NCBI RefSeq assembly: GCF_021130785.1
Contig: NC_060208.1
Location: forward strand, 49,602,501-49,666,500
DNA from: Homalodisca vitripennis
Taxonomy: Eukaryota > Arthropoda > Insecta > Hemiptera > Cicadellidae
DNA length: 64,000 nt
Direction: 5' to 3'
Made by a program: the position numbers and the translations under genes. Positions 50,998-61,560 of the stretch are shown here, piece by piece. The notes beneath the pieces are model-generated. The model saw only the letters and a program-made list of their open reading frames with translations. It was not told where the DNA came from and ran no database searches. The first letter of the stretch is position 1; each line of letters opens with the position of its first letter.

Positions 50998-51306
50998 TCA
51001 CGGATGACTCCGGCAAGGCTTCAGATGGGATATGTGCGCCTTCCTAAAAATCTTCCCGGACTGAGGATCTCCCAGTCGGGCAGTCACCGGAGTCAGAAAC
51101 TTCAAGATGCGGTGGGGACCAGTCCACCTGTAGCAAAGTTTAGCAGCTCTTTTATCAACAGCCGAACTGACTGGGTGAGCCTTGCAGTAAACTAGATCCC
51201 CCACCTGGAAGGGATTGGCAATACGACCTCGGTGTTGTACTTCCTCCTTACTAACATCCCTAGCCCGAATGAGATTCCGCCTGGCTGCCTCCCAAGTGGC
51301 TTTCAC
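50998..51306 (-). pseudogene. integrase C-terminal domain fragment
   Basis: A 102-codon frame with FQVGDLVYCKAHP and YRWTGPHRILKFL, the latter corresponding to the GPY/F module of Ty3/Gypsy integrases, which binds DNA and helps multimerise integrase. It is separated by frame changes from the catalytic core upstream on the minus strand (about 51320-51610 is covered by several short frames). It ends close to the polypurine tract, so there is little room for an env gene. Confidence 0.8.
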
Positions 51307-51608
51307 ATTGGGAGTAACCAGGAGGTGGCAGAAGATCGCTAATTTTCCAAAGGTTCGCCAAAGGGTTGTTTGGGCGGAAAGCCAAATAATAACTCGAAAG
51401 GTACCGCCTTGTGACTTTCATGCTGGGGCCGTATATTAAAGGCAAATTGGATCCAAGGTAGTTGTTGATCCCAGGTGGTCTGATTTTCCGCATGAAAGGC
51501 AATGAGAGCAGATCGAAGATTGCGATTAAACCGGTTCGGCGTGAGAAGGCTGAGGATAGAAAGGGGAAGTAGTCACATGGCGGATTTCCGTGCCCAAAGC
51601 ACATTCTT

Positions 51609-52030
51609 TTAAAGATATTGGAGACAAACTGTGAACCATTTATCGGAAACTAAGGTGGCGGGGATTCCAAAGTGTTGAAAAAAAATGGTTACGAAGTGCT
51701 TGCACCGTGTGAGCTGCGCGGTAGCACTCCGCAATGGGAACAACCAAACAAACTTGGAGAAGGCATCCACACAAACAAGTAGGAACTTATTTCCGGACTT
51801 GCTACGCGGAGGGAGAGCCCAACATAGGTCAATGAAAACCTTCTCCAAAGGTTTTTTTTCCGCCACCTCAGATGACCAAAAGACCCAACTTGGTATTTTT
51901 GAGCGGGTTTGCTTAGCGAGCACAGTTCACAAGAACGTACTCGAGCTGCAATATCCCGGTCCATACCTTTCCAGATGAACTGATCCCTAATCTTCGCGAT
52001 GGTCTTATGAATTCCTAGATGTCCGCCCAC
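51609..52030 (-). pseudogene. integrase zinc finger and catalytic core, broken
   Basis: The HHCC zinc-binding domain is visible (GGHLGIHKTIAKIRDQFIW ... CELCSLSKP), followed one frame over by the core: KVFIDLCW, LLVCVDAFSKFVWLFPL and TLVSDKWF, giving the first two DDE aspartates. The residue after the second Asp departs from the usual SDNG pattern. The frame shifts at about 51850-51900. The third acidic residue falls in the poorly open stretch 51320-51600 and could not be placed. Confidence 0.85.
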
Positions 52031-52250
52031 AGGAGAAGAAATGAAAATACTGAAAGGACCATCGGTACAAGAAAGCTAGGCAGCACTAACTTAGGTTTTC
52101 TCCGCTGCTTGTCACGGCAGCATAGAGCACCTCGGTACAGAAAATAAGGAGGGTGGGCACCTCCGTTTTTAAGCTCATTGATGATAGCAGTTCAGCTCGG
52201 GATCCTTAAGTTGGTGTGGAACAATTGTTCCGAAAATGCCAGAGGAAAGT

Positions 52251-52788
52251 CTAGGAGCACGCCACAACATGGCGGCTCTGATAAATTCTGGTTGGTCGTT
52301 GGGTAAAGTGATACATGCGTGAACGAGTGTCCGCTATGATATTTTGGGTGCCTCGCACGTGCTGCACTGTGAACTTTAAGGGCAGAAAATTTGGACTAAC
52401 CCAGCGACTAATCTTCCCGAGCTGACGGGGGTGGGCAAGGAGCCAAGAAAGTGCCTGGTTGTCGGTTTCCAACAAAAATTCTTTATATTCTAGGTAACGC
52501 CTGAACTTGTTAATTCCAAACACGACAGCCAAACAATTCCCAGCTCATAAAACAGAACAACTCTTCTTCTCACAAGGGGTTAACGTGCGTGAAGCATAAG
52601 CTATGGGCTGCCGGATACCATCTACTTCTTGCGAATAAAACAGCAGCAACGGCTAAGGAGGAAGCATCAGTTTGCAAGACGAACTTACGACCGAAATCAG
52701 GCATAGCCAAGACTGGAGGCTGCATCACTGCTTCTTTCAGCTGCTCAAAAGCAGTCTGTTGCGCTTCACCCCACTCAAAACTTGGCAC
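52251..52788 (-). pseudogene. RNase H domain, broken
   Basis: Two frames cover it. 52570-52788 has FEWGEAQQTAFEQLKEAV and LQTDASSLAVAAVL, with the first RNase H aspartate in TDAS. 52251-52532 has LLETDNQALSWLLAHP and FTVQHVRGTQNIIAD, carrying further catalytic aspartates. The frame break lies at about 52535-52570. In the final motif ADTRSRM stands where ADALSRM-like sequence is usual. Confidence 0.85.
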
Positions 52789-52824
52789 CCTTTTTCCTAA
52801 GAGAGTTTCAGAGGGGCCGCCACT

Positions 52825-53737
52825 TCAGCAGCAACATTTGGGATGAAACGACGATAAAAATTTATCATTCCCACAAAAACGGGCAATCCCCCTTTGCATC
52901 CTTAGGAGGAGAGGCAACTCCCTGATTGCCTGGGTTCTCTCTGGATCAATACAAACACCTCGAGAAGAGACAATATGACCCAGAAACGATATTTCAGGCT
53001 GAGCAAAACTTACCTTTTCAGGATTGACGGTAAGGCCAGACTCTCGCAGCCTAGTTAGAACTTCCTCTAGATGAGTCAAGTGCTCCTCATAACTCTCACT
53101 GTACACAAGCAGGTCATCCAGATAGTTGAACACGAACTTAAATTTGACATCATGAAAGATAGAATCCAGGAGTCTGGTGAGTGTTTGGGCCCCCACAGCC
53201 AAGCCCATTGGCACTCGGGTGAACTGGTACAAATTCCAAGGCACACAAAAGGCAGTGAGTGAGAGGTCGAGACTCGTGTTTTAGAGGAATCTGATGGTAT
53301 GCCTGATTAAGATCAAAAATGGAGAAATACTTGGCCTTACCAAACCAGTCGAAAGCAGAATGCAAATCGGGGGAGAGGCAGAGGACGGAGTCAATTTCTA
53401 TCTGAGCATTGAGCTTTCGATAATCAAGGACCAATCTGGACTTCCCATTAGGTTTCGGCACTAGAAACGCTGGACTGGAAAAATTTGAGCAAGACGGCTC
53501 GATTACCCCACTCTTAAGTAAATCATCAATCATATTTCTCAGAATTTCCATCTTGGGCGGAGCAAGCTTATATGGATGGGAACGTACAGGACGGGTGTCT
53601 GTAAGACGAATCTCGTATTCCAAGAGATTGGTCGTGCCCAGTTTGTCAGTTAGGACTTCAGGAAAACTGGAACAAATCTGCCTTATGTCCTCAGCCTCTT
53701 TCGGCGTAAGATGTCCTAGTTGGTCAGGAGGAGTCAA
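52825..53737 (-). pseudogene. Ty3/Gypsy reverse transcriptase, broken
   Basis: The first part (53150-53737) contains RPVRSHPYKLAPPK, SPAFLVPKPNGKSRLVLDYR and FSIFDLNQAYHQIPL with the first catalytic Asp. The second part (52825-53244) contains FTRVPMGLAVGAQTLTRLLD and FNYLDDLLVYSESYEEHL, whose YLDD holds the two active-site aspartates, then NPEKVSFAQPEISFLGH. The parts are in different frames, with the break at about 53250-53280. A further break near 52840 separates RT from RNase H. Confidence 0.9.
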
Positions 53738-53851
53738 GCTCTTAATCTTCCATCTCTAAGGCAGCAGTCCCACGAGACTCGACATCTGAAAAGGGAACGA
53801 GCACCCGCCTGGCGAAAGCAAAGAAAACATGACTGGAGGCCAAATCCAAAA

Positions 53852-54220
53852 TCATGCCAGTTTTTTTCCGATAAAATCTGCTCCCAAGATGAAAGGAAAA
53901 GTCAGGTCCTTAGCCACCAAAAAGCTCCAATCCCAAGAGAAATAATTAATTTTGATGTGAATCTGGGCACTACAGATAATAGGTAAAGGTGTGCGTGAAG
54001 CAGTCCAGCAGATAAGTGAACTAGGCTCAACCTGCCGTATTAGCCCAGAGGATTTTAGATCTTCAAAAAACGACAAAGAAATCAGGCTGCGTGCTGACCC
54101 AGAATTCAAACCAGGGCCTTCTGCACCACATTCCCCACAAGCACATACAGTTGTGGGCAGGTTTAGCTGGCAGCCCTTACTCCCTGCGCAGCCAGAGCAG
54201 CAACCTCCCCTCTCGGCCAA
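53852..54220 (-). pseudogene. retropepsin-like protease, active-site Asp replaced
   Basis: The frame contains GLNSGSARSLISLSFFEDL, where aspartic proteases of this group have D-S/T-G, and later LTFPFILGADFIGK, the conserved ILG region with flap-adjacent spacing. In the assembled sequence the catalytic position is Asn (AAT), which would abolish activity if real. Between this frame and RT (53740-53850) the frame changes again. Confidence 0.75.
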
Positions 54221-54368
54221 CGATGATAACTGTCCCCAAGTCTATTTCTTTCTGTTTTCTTTCTGTTCTGTATTAAACCAGCTACCTTTTTACCATCAAA
54301 ATTAGGTACATATTTGCCCTCAAAATTACCTTTACGGCACGAGTCGGGCTTACTCGTCCGCAAGCTTA

Positions 54369-55282
54369 CTAGTTTTTTTTTTTATTAAGTGGACAAAACG
54401 GTCTAATATGTCCCACTTTGCTTGCAGCCATAACAGGTAGGAGGCTGCCTACGGGAAGGAGCAGCTGCTGGCTCAGACTGCACCGGAGCATGGACCGGCC
54501 CCCGAGGCAAGTGAGGAAGATGCCTCGACATGGCCTCCCTTTGATCATCCGCATCCTGAACCCCTCTAGAGATGATGGAGAGGCGGTCCAAATCCGCAAA
54601 AGATGCGGGACGGCTACAAAAAATCAAACGGGAGCGTTCTTCAGGTTTAATGTCCTCCTCCAAAATAAGGCTCACCAACTCCGTTTCGCTCAAGCTCAAG
54701 CGCAACACCCGGGCTACATCCCGTATCTCCCGACAAAAATGGCTCAACGTCTCGTCTGGTGCCTGAGGACGGTAAACGCGTTCCACCCGCAAGCGCTCCC
54801 TAACCCGAGCAGGTACAAAGAACTCCAAGATCTCGGCGTGGCGTGGAAACTGGTCAAAGGTGGCACCTCTCTTAAGGCAGTCTAGAAGGCGATCAAAAAG
54901 CGGCCTTAAGGAAAACTGCGCTAAAATCTGCATAAGCATGGCATCTGTCATACCAGGAAATTCTCTTAGCTTAAAAAACTTCCAGAAGGAAATGGATAAG
55001 TAAATTAGTGTCAAGCCCATCAACTCTGGGGAAGTGTTGTAAAACACTCCCCAAAGGATGGGGCAGTTTGCCAAAGCTAGAAAAGGAAGGCACAACTATA
55101 GATGATGCCTCACCAGCCGCTTTCAGGAGGGCCACTACCCATCGGAGACATAGTAACTCTGGGAGGCTCGAAAGAAAGAGCCGGTGGATGGTTAGCAAAA
55201 GTAATGGTAGTGGGAACCTCCGTTGGGAGTGACAGCGGTAAATAGTACCCCCTTCTCTTTCACCGAGCGCACCTCCACTCAA
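54369..55282 (-). pseudogene. gag, with split zinc knuckle
   Basis: The main frame (54403-55095) carries the capsid-like region (FKLREFPGMTDAMLMQILAQ, EFFVPARVRERLRVERVYRP, ETLSHFCREIRDVARVL) and ends with CYGCKQSG, the first half of a CCHC zinc knuckle. The second half lies in another frame (54369-54599), so a one-base change in a G run at about 54411 interrupts the knuckle. The N-terminal gag part (about 54971-55282, LLIHFLLEVF) is out of frame with the capsid region because of a length change in an A/T run at about 54975. Confidence 0.85.
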
Positions 55283-56129
55283 ACTATCTAAGGCTTGTTT
55301 TAATTTGTTACTGGCCGAAAAAAGCCCAACTTTTAATATCAGAGTCTAAACTAGGAGCTGACATAAGTAAAAACTATTCTGTCACGCCAATGTAAAAGCT
55401 GAGATGCCAATCTAGCCTTTGCTGACCCGGACATGGGAAGTGACTCAAAAATTAATATCGTCTTCTAATTCCTCCATTCGGGTTTTACAAAACTCAAAAT
55501 TCTGTATTAATTTGGAACTCTGCATTTCCAGCTGCGGTCCAACGCTATACAAGCCCGTAATTGAGCTCTTAATGCCCTCACATCTCCCTCGGGCTTCTGT
55601 CCTCTCGCCAGGACCTCAAAAACCAACTCGGGCTTGCGTAGATGTTCAGGCACCGGGAAACCAAACAATTAAAGACAAAATAAACACAACAATAAAACAA
55701 CAAAGCGTACGCAACAATTACTTAGTAACCTAAGTGGACCTCAACTCACAAAGGGCTTACACTGACGAGGTCCAAGTGAAGAACTTAATACCTGCTACCT
55801 AATAGAAGGATACCCTGCAAATATACACTAACCACAACCTACAAAACCACAGAAGCAATAAATATAACAAAACAACACATTGATAGGGGAGAAGTAGAGT
55901 ACAGTTAGATAAATTTAGCGGTTAAGCAATTTAGAGTCCCTTGCTCCCTGCAAAGGGTAAGTCTGCAGGAAGCAAGACACTAAACCAATTCCACCCGGTA
56001 ATCCTGTGCTAGGGCGAGCTCCTAATGAAAAAAAAGTTGTGTACTCTAACCTCCCCCCTACCTAACACTAACCTACACCAACAAACAAAACCAGAAACTG
56101 AGAGACAGCTGAGAGAGCAGGTAACCACG
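55283..56129 (-). other. leader between 5' LTR and gag
   Basis: About 850 bp with no strong coding frame. The ends of gag may extend here in decayed form. It includes a segment at about 55985-56030 (CCACCCGGTAATCCTGTGCT...) that resembles an LTR-internal motif at 50176 and 56506, a partial internal repeat. Confidence 0.55.
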
Positions 56130-56140
56130 CTCTGCTACCA
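56130..56140 (-). promoter_or_regulatory. primer binding site, initiator tRNA-Met
   Basis: One base inside the 5' LTR the minus strand reads TGGTAGCAGAG, complementary to the 3' end (CUCUGCUACCA) of animal initiator tRNA-Met. Eleven consecutive bases match, and the next bases match partly. Confidence 0.82.
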
Positions 56141-56141
56141 T

Positions 56142-56310
56142 TGAAACCGGTACATCGCCGCTCGCACACCCACAGCAAACCATCAGGGAAGCGCGCGCCC
56201 ATGGTGGCGAACGGGATGCCGGATCAAAACTAACTAGGTAAAAATAAAGAACACCGTTGTCAGTATACTCAGGTTCATTCACTAAGACATAAAATAGACC
56301 AATCCAGTCA

Positions 56311-56376
<66 letters not shown>

Positions 56377-57058
56377 TATAAATAAAAAAAAATAAAAAAA
56401 AAATAAAAAGTGCCTGCAGTAGTATATACCTCAAACAATCCTTGTCAGGTGCACCTGCATACAAAAATTAGAAACGCCATAATTTGAAACAAGAAAATGC
56501 CAATTCCACCCGGTATCCTTCGGCTAAGGGCGGGCTCCTAATGAAATCCAAGAAATAACTAAATAATATCTAAAACTAACTTAAAATTAAATAACAAAAT
56601 ATAAACTATATAAATGGCAACAATAACAATAACAAATAAATAAAGAATATGAGCAGGGTATCACAGATGTTGACTAGAAGAAATGTCCATCATGGTGGCC
56701 GTTCCTTCAGCAGAGCGCAAAAGCGAAGGTTCTCTGCGACCACGCATGATGGAGAGATGACAGGAGAAAAAACAACTCATCTCTTGGACCTCATCAGTGA
56801 GGGGCCGTAAACTTAGCCGCACATGTCAGAAGGAAAACAGCTCAGCAAAACTAACAAAACACTTAATTAAACAAAAATTTTAAACTGGAGCTACTCCTAA
56901 CTTGTACACCACGGCTCGGAGTCTTGACGCCACTCTTCCGGAAAGGCCAAACGCCTTCAAATGGTCAGTGGCCTCTGCAGCCAATAAACCACACACACAT
57001 ACACTATATAAAACACACATGAGCCGGGGGGAGATATAGGTATTGAAAACCGGCCTCA
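56142..57058 (-). repeat. LTR, right copy (5' LTR of the element)
   Basis: A 917-bp LTR nearly identical to 49858-50724. The extra length is mainly a (TA)n tract at about 56320-56375. As the upstream LTR on the minus strand it should hold the promoter; a TATATAAA is present in the copies (near 57005 and 50675 on the plus strand), but its use cannot be judged. Confidence 0.94.
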
Positions 57059-57296
57059 ACTGTTTCCTGTAATACCAGCTAAACGTCAATTTCACAGTCT
57101 GTAGTTACTACACTGTTTCCTGTAATACCAGCTAGAAGTCAGTTTCACAGTCTGTAGTTACTACACTGTTTCTGTAATACCAGCTAGAAGTCAGTTTCAC
57201 AGTCTGTAGTTACTACACTGTTTCCTGTAATACCAGCTAAACGTCAATTTCACAGTCTGTAGTTACTACCCTGTTTACTGTAATACCAGCTAGAAG
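57059..57296 (+). repeat. 53-bp minisatellite, array part 3
   Basis: Begins with the second ACTG target copy and continues for about four and a half units in the order B A A B A, with one unit lacking a C in CTGTTTCTG. It ends at CAGCTAGAAGTCAT, where ordinary AT-rich DNA resumes. Confidence 0.95.
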
Positions 57297-57782
57297 TCAT
57301 ACTTGGATTTATAAGAACCCAAAATTAAAATTTGATTTTAATCACCCAGGACTATAACTTATTTCAATGTTAGTTATTTTATATTTAAATTACCTTACTG
57401 CACCGTTGTTAAAACTATGAAGCCCTATATTTTGATGAAAACAGAATATTCCTTATTCAATAATATAAATAACATTATAATATTCTGTAATTATAGTTCT
57501 TTGTATTTCATTTTCAATGTTTAACACACCAGTATCTTTAATAAAACGATTAACTAGGTGAGTTATTTTGAGTTATTAACAATAAAATATTGTGAATTGG
57601 GTACGAAAATATGAAAAACAATATTATAACCTAAAGTTATCCTTAAATATGTTAACGTTTAGAATATCTTCAAGATTAGACATCCACCAAAATTAGTGTC
57701 GCTGACGAACGATTTCAAGTCTAAGTAACATGTGTCTATTTATACAAGAAAAATTATTGTGTGCTTATACAGAAAAAAAATC
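57297..57782. other. noncoding AT-rich stretch
   Basis: No feature recognised; stops in all frames. Confidence 0.5.
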
Positions 57783-58313
57783 GACTATCCGCTCTCGGAC
57801 TATAAAGCAATATATACACTGATGTAGCAACTGTAGCATCTAATGGATGAGAATTCCTGATTTACCAATGAGCCTCCTATCATAAGCAACTGCTGTCGTA
57901 TATTTCTGCATGTCGCAGTGTGGTGGGTATACAATATTGTGTGTGGATAGCCTCTCAGCTTCCGGACTATAAAGCAATATATACACTGATGTAGTTACTG
58001 CAGCGTCTAATGGATGAGAATTCCTGATTACCAATGAGCCTCCTATCATAAGCAACTGCTGTCGTATATTTCTGCATGTCGTAGTGTGGTGGCTATACAA
58101 TATTGTGTGTGGATAGCCTCTCAGCTCCCGGACTATAAAGCAATATATACACTGATATAGTTACTGTAGGTATCGTCTAATGGATGAGAATTCCTGATTA
58201 CCAAGAGCCTCCTATCATAAGCAACTGCTGTCGTATATTTCTGCATGTCGCAGTGTGGTGGGTATACAATATTGTGTGTGGATAGCCTCTTAACTCCCGG
58301 ACTATAAAGTAAT
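57783..58313 (+). repeat. satellite array of about 168-bp units
   Basis: Three consecutive units. The landmark GAATTCCTGA occurs at 57851, 58018 and 58188 (spacing 167 and 170). Each unit holds CGGACTATAAAGCAATATAT, TCTAATGGATGA, ATGAGCCTCC and a GTGTGGATAGCCTCT end. A partial fourth unit start closes the array. The 86-codon minus-strand frame is just two repeat units read through. A diverged unit lies at 2290-2480. Confidence 0.93.
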
Positions 58314-58799
58314 TTTATTCTGCATTTTCACTTTCTGCATTTAATTTTTATAATTATACATTTATTGTTTTATGCCCAATTTTGAAGAAATTAAATGAAT
58401 AAAATAATATGGTTTTGTTTTAAAATTCTCCATAGTTTTAATGTAGATTTTAAGTTTCCTTTCAACTATCGTGATTTGTGACAGTATTTACATTTTAATT
58501 TAAATGACTACGGGTGTGGGCTAGGAATGACAATATATTATCTACTGGTATAGATAATAGGATTAAAACTTTCAATAATTACAAAAGTGATGGAAGCTAC
58601 TAAATTATATTGTATGATGTCTTAGATGTTTCAAATGAAAACCGAATGTTACATCATCGACAATAAAAAAATCAGGCAGACCTAAATCAAATTTAGGAGA
58701 AAATCTGGCACTGACAATGTGAATATTCTTTACGAATTTAATATATTTAATAGCTCTTTTGTTTTTAGAAATCGTCACCTTTTGAGACACAATGTACAG
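58314..58799. other. noncoding AT-rich stretch
   Basis: No feature recognised. Confidence 0.5.
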
Positions 58800-59110
58800 G
58801 ATCTAGAAGGCAGTATCCACTATAATTGGTTCCGCAACAATTGCCCAATTGCCCTTGAGGGAAGATCTTGATAAAAGTATTCAACAGATTTTAGCAAAAA
58901 GTTGACAGATCAAAATTCATTGTGCATTATTAATGTTTCCGTCAAATATGAGTTATCACCTCATCTGCAAGTACTACTTTTAAAATATTTTAACGCTATT
59001 CTATAAAAAATAAATGGCCTATCTAAAATTTTTCCAATTTTAAGCAAAGTTGTTGAAACCTCTGTCATCTCTTGGCCAATCCCTTGGCTAAATCGGAAAT
59101 TTTGAAGATA
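58800..59110 (+). pseudogene. possible scrap of a LINE reverse transcriptase
   Basis: At about 59015-59070 one plus frame reads PILSKVVETSVIS, resembling the conserved start of the RT domain (RPISLLPILSKVLEK) of Jockey/CR1-type LINEs. Flanking codons are interrupted by stops. The match is short, so this could be chance. Confidence 0.35.
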
Positions 59111-59854
59111 ATAGAGAGACCACCCTTTTGAAAACTAACACTAGCGGATAAAGGTGGTGAACTGTGGTCTTGTAGTATAGGTGTAAAAAATATACATCTT
59201 AATAAATTACTAGTGCTATCTATGTAATGAAAATAATGAACGGTAATTAAAATGTTTCAGTTCAGACTGAGTTTGAGCACAGTAACAGGCTAAATTCCAC
59301 TTTCCTCATTAACATTTCACACTGATGAATTTTTAATTGGTCTTTTCTTCTTCCCAAGATTAGTGTCTTACCTTCAGTTGACATTTCCTGCAGCGTCTTT
59401 ACAATCTGCCGTCTAAAATGTCACGTCCATCGTTCCTGGTGAGAGCAATGACGTGCACGTTTAATCTGTATTACAGAATCCTTCGTTACCTAATAAAATA
59501 TTTAAGATATGTAACTGTTTGGTTTTTTTTTACCAATAAAAACTTTTATTCATTTGACAGAGATTCAATTTAAATCTCAATATTTTGTGACAACGAACAT
59601 TGTTTTTGGTTTAAAAGTTAGTTTTTGTATGAAAAAATGTGCTAATAAAATTACATGTGATTGTACTGTAATATTTAAACATAAAATTACTTAAATTTAA
59701 TATTTAGTAAAATCAATGTAATTAAAATATATTACTACATCATCGATTTTTCGATGATAGTAAATGAATTTTGCTAAATGCAAGCTGGTTTTTTAATATG
59801 TAGTTAAACAAATTAATATATTAATTAGAAAAATTTTTGATTTCAATAGATTAC
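59111..59854. other. noncoding AT-rich stretch
   Basis: No gene, RNA or transposon end recognised. Confidence 0.5.
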
Positions 59855-59914
<60 letters not shown>

Positions 59915-59948
59915 GTGTGTGTGTGTGTGTGTTGGTGTGTGTGTGTGA
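59855..59948 (+). repeat. (TG)n microsatellite
   Basis: About 90 bp of TG with two small interruptions (GTTGTG and GTTGGTG), followed by a short GAGA run. It may adopt Z-DNA; no regulatory role can be shown. Confidence 0.95.
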
Positions 59949-60718
59949 GAGAGAGAGATTTTGTGAGATCATACTAATTAGGGAAGCAGATATAGCAGTA
60001 GATTTTACGGATTAGTAGCTATAGAACTCTAAGTGCTGTCTTTGATTGTATGTGTTAATATGATAGTGTGTAATATATTTAATAACTTCTAGCTACCTTC
60101 TTGCACCAGTTTTGTATATGCTACAGACTATAATAGTCAGGACAGAGAAAACCCACAGGTTTGTTTCAGGAAACATGTTTACGGCGCAATCATTCTGTTC
60201 ACTGGTCTCATATTGGATGTCAAGGTGTGAATTGTCAATGACAGTATCCTGTATTAATCAAGTTAGTCATGTATTTAATTTCCTTCTACAATACACAATC
60301 TAAATTATATTTTAATATTAACTCATTATATTTAACTAGATCAAAATGTCAAGGACAATATTTTGTTTAGAATATAAAAAAAATTTCCCAATCAGTAAAT
60401 TGCTTTACAAACAGTAAGCTGTACCATGTAATGGATGAAGTTAAACATAAACGTGTTCAGAAAGGGCTTTATCTTAAGTATACTCTGGCTCAACATGAAT
60501 GTGAAATTAAATCAGACAAGAAACTCCTTAAAAGAGTAATACATCAACTTTGCCTTTTATAAACACCAGGATGCTTCTTACACCAAGCAGCAAGTAATCG
60601 AGATTACCTCTGTGTGCTAAATTATTTTTTCTTGAATCAAAACTTGATGCTTCTAAGGTATCACTTAATTTTGTTCCATTATTCTTTACATGGAGTTTCG
60701 TTTAGTTTTAGTTTTAGA
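59949..60718. other. noncoding stretch
   Basis: A 63-codon frame at 60112-60303 lacks any recognisable domain. Nothing else supported. Confidence 0.5.
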
Positions 60719-60818
60719 CCCCCCCACCCCCCCCCCCCCCCACCCCCCCCCCCCCCCACCCCCCCCCCCCCCCACCCCCCCCCCCCCCCACCCCCCCCCC
60801 CCCCCACCCCCCCCCCCC
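60719..60818 (+). repeat. poly-C tract with an A every 16 bases
   Basis: A 100-bp homopyrimidine-like tract. After C7, adenines sit at 60726, 60742, 60758, 60774, 60790 and 60806, each followed by 15 C (the last run is 12). The six As are spaced exactly 16 bases apart. The minus strand is therefore (G15 T)n, with very strong G-quadruplex potential and i-motif potential on the plus strand. The proline/histidine-rich frame across it is an artefact of the repeat. Confidence 0.95.
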
Positions 60819-61414
60819 ATATAAAAACAATTTTAATAAGACTCAAATTTTTCCTTTCTAAATTATTTATAGCGTTTATTGTCTAATATATAGTAAATAT
60901 TAGTTTCCTAAAACAGAATTTTATTTAGGGAATTTTTACCTTTATCCATTGTAATAATTTTGTATAATCGGTTTTCCTGTCAATATCAGTATTGATTCGG
61001 TTTTTTAAACTCAAACGGATGGGAAAATTCCCGATAGGTGATCATTTTGGGTAGAAGTTAAGGAATTCGTTTTATTTTGTAATGAATATTCTAATTTTAT
61101 TAGTAGATTTTCATCTTGGGTGAGATAAAGAGTCTGCAGTTTCCTTGAAGGATATTTTATTACATTTTATTAACAACTACAATATTTCATAATGATCAAA
61201 CCTTAATCATGATTTAAATCATAGTTTAAATTCTGTTTAAAATGTATTGATTGAGAAACAGGTGTATTCATGAAAATAAAATTAACATTACATTTCCAGT
61301 GAGAAACTTATTCAATTTGCAATTTGTGATCTTTTAGTCAGTCAGTATTTCTACAAGATACTTAATTACCTGAAAATCTGGAACTGTACTGCTGATAAAG
61401 AATAACGGAATTCT
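60819..61414. other. noncoding AT-rich stretch
   Basis: No feature recognised. Confidence 0.5.
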
Positions 61415-61560
61415 TCGATAATACAATTTAATTTAAGTACGGAATATCCTGAATCTTTCACCAAGCCAGTGTAAAATAGAATTGAAACAGAATATTTCTT
61501 GATAAAAACACTTTCTCTTCATATTCAGAAAGCGTTACGTAATTTTAACAATTGGATTAC
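61415..61560 (+). repeat. dispersed repeat, direct relative of 8810-8950
   Basis: CCTGAATCTTTCACCAAGCC at about 61450 is followed by AGTG, GAAAC, AATATTTCTT and ATTCAGAAAG in the order seen at 8850-8935. Moderately diverged and noncoding. Confidence 0.6.

Larger units (their letters stand above)
49858..57058 (-). mobile_element. Ty3/Gypsy LTR retrotransposon
   Basis: A 7.2-kb element with TG...CA long terminal repeats (left 49858-50724, right 56142-57058), flanked by the duplicated target ACTG (49854-49857 and 57059-57062) inside the 53-bp array. Genes read on the minus strand in the order gag, protease, RT, RNase H, integrase, the Ty3/Gypsy order. No env-like frame was recognised. The LTRs are about 99% identical by eye apart from TA-tract length, implying a young insertion, yet every coding region is broken by frameshifts. 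Confidence 0.95.

Noticed and set aside
49858..57058. Endogenous retrovirus with an env gene
   Set aside because: No env-like frame lies between the integrase C-terminus and the polypurine tract; the space left is only about 250 bp.
57840..58100. 86-codon minus-strand ORF
   Set aside because: It merely reads across two satellite units.
60614..60886. Proline/histidine-rich protein
   Set aside because: It is a translation of the (A C15)n tract flanked by AT-rich DNA.
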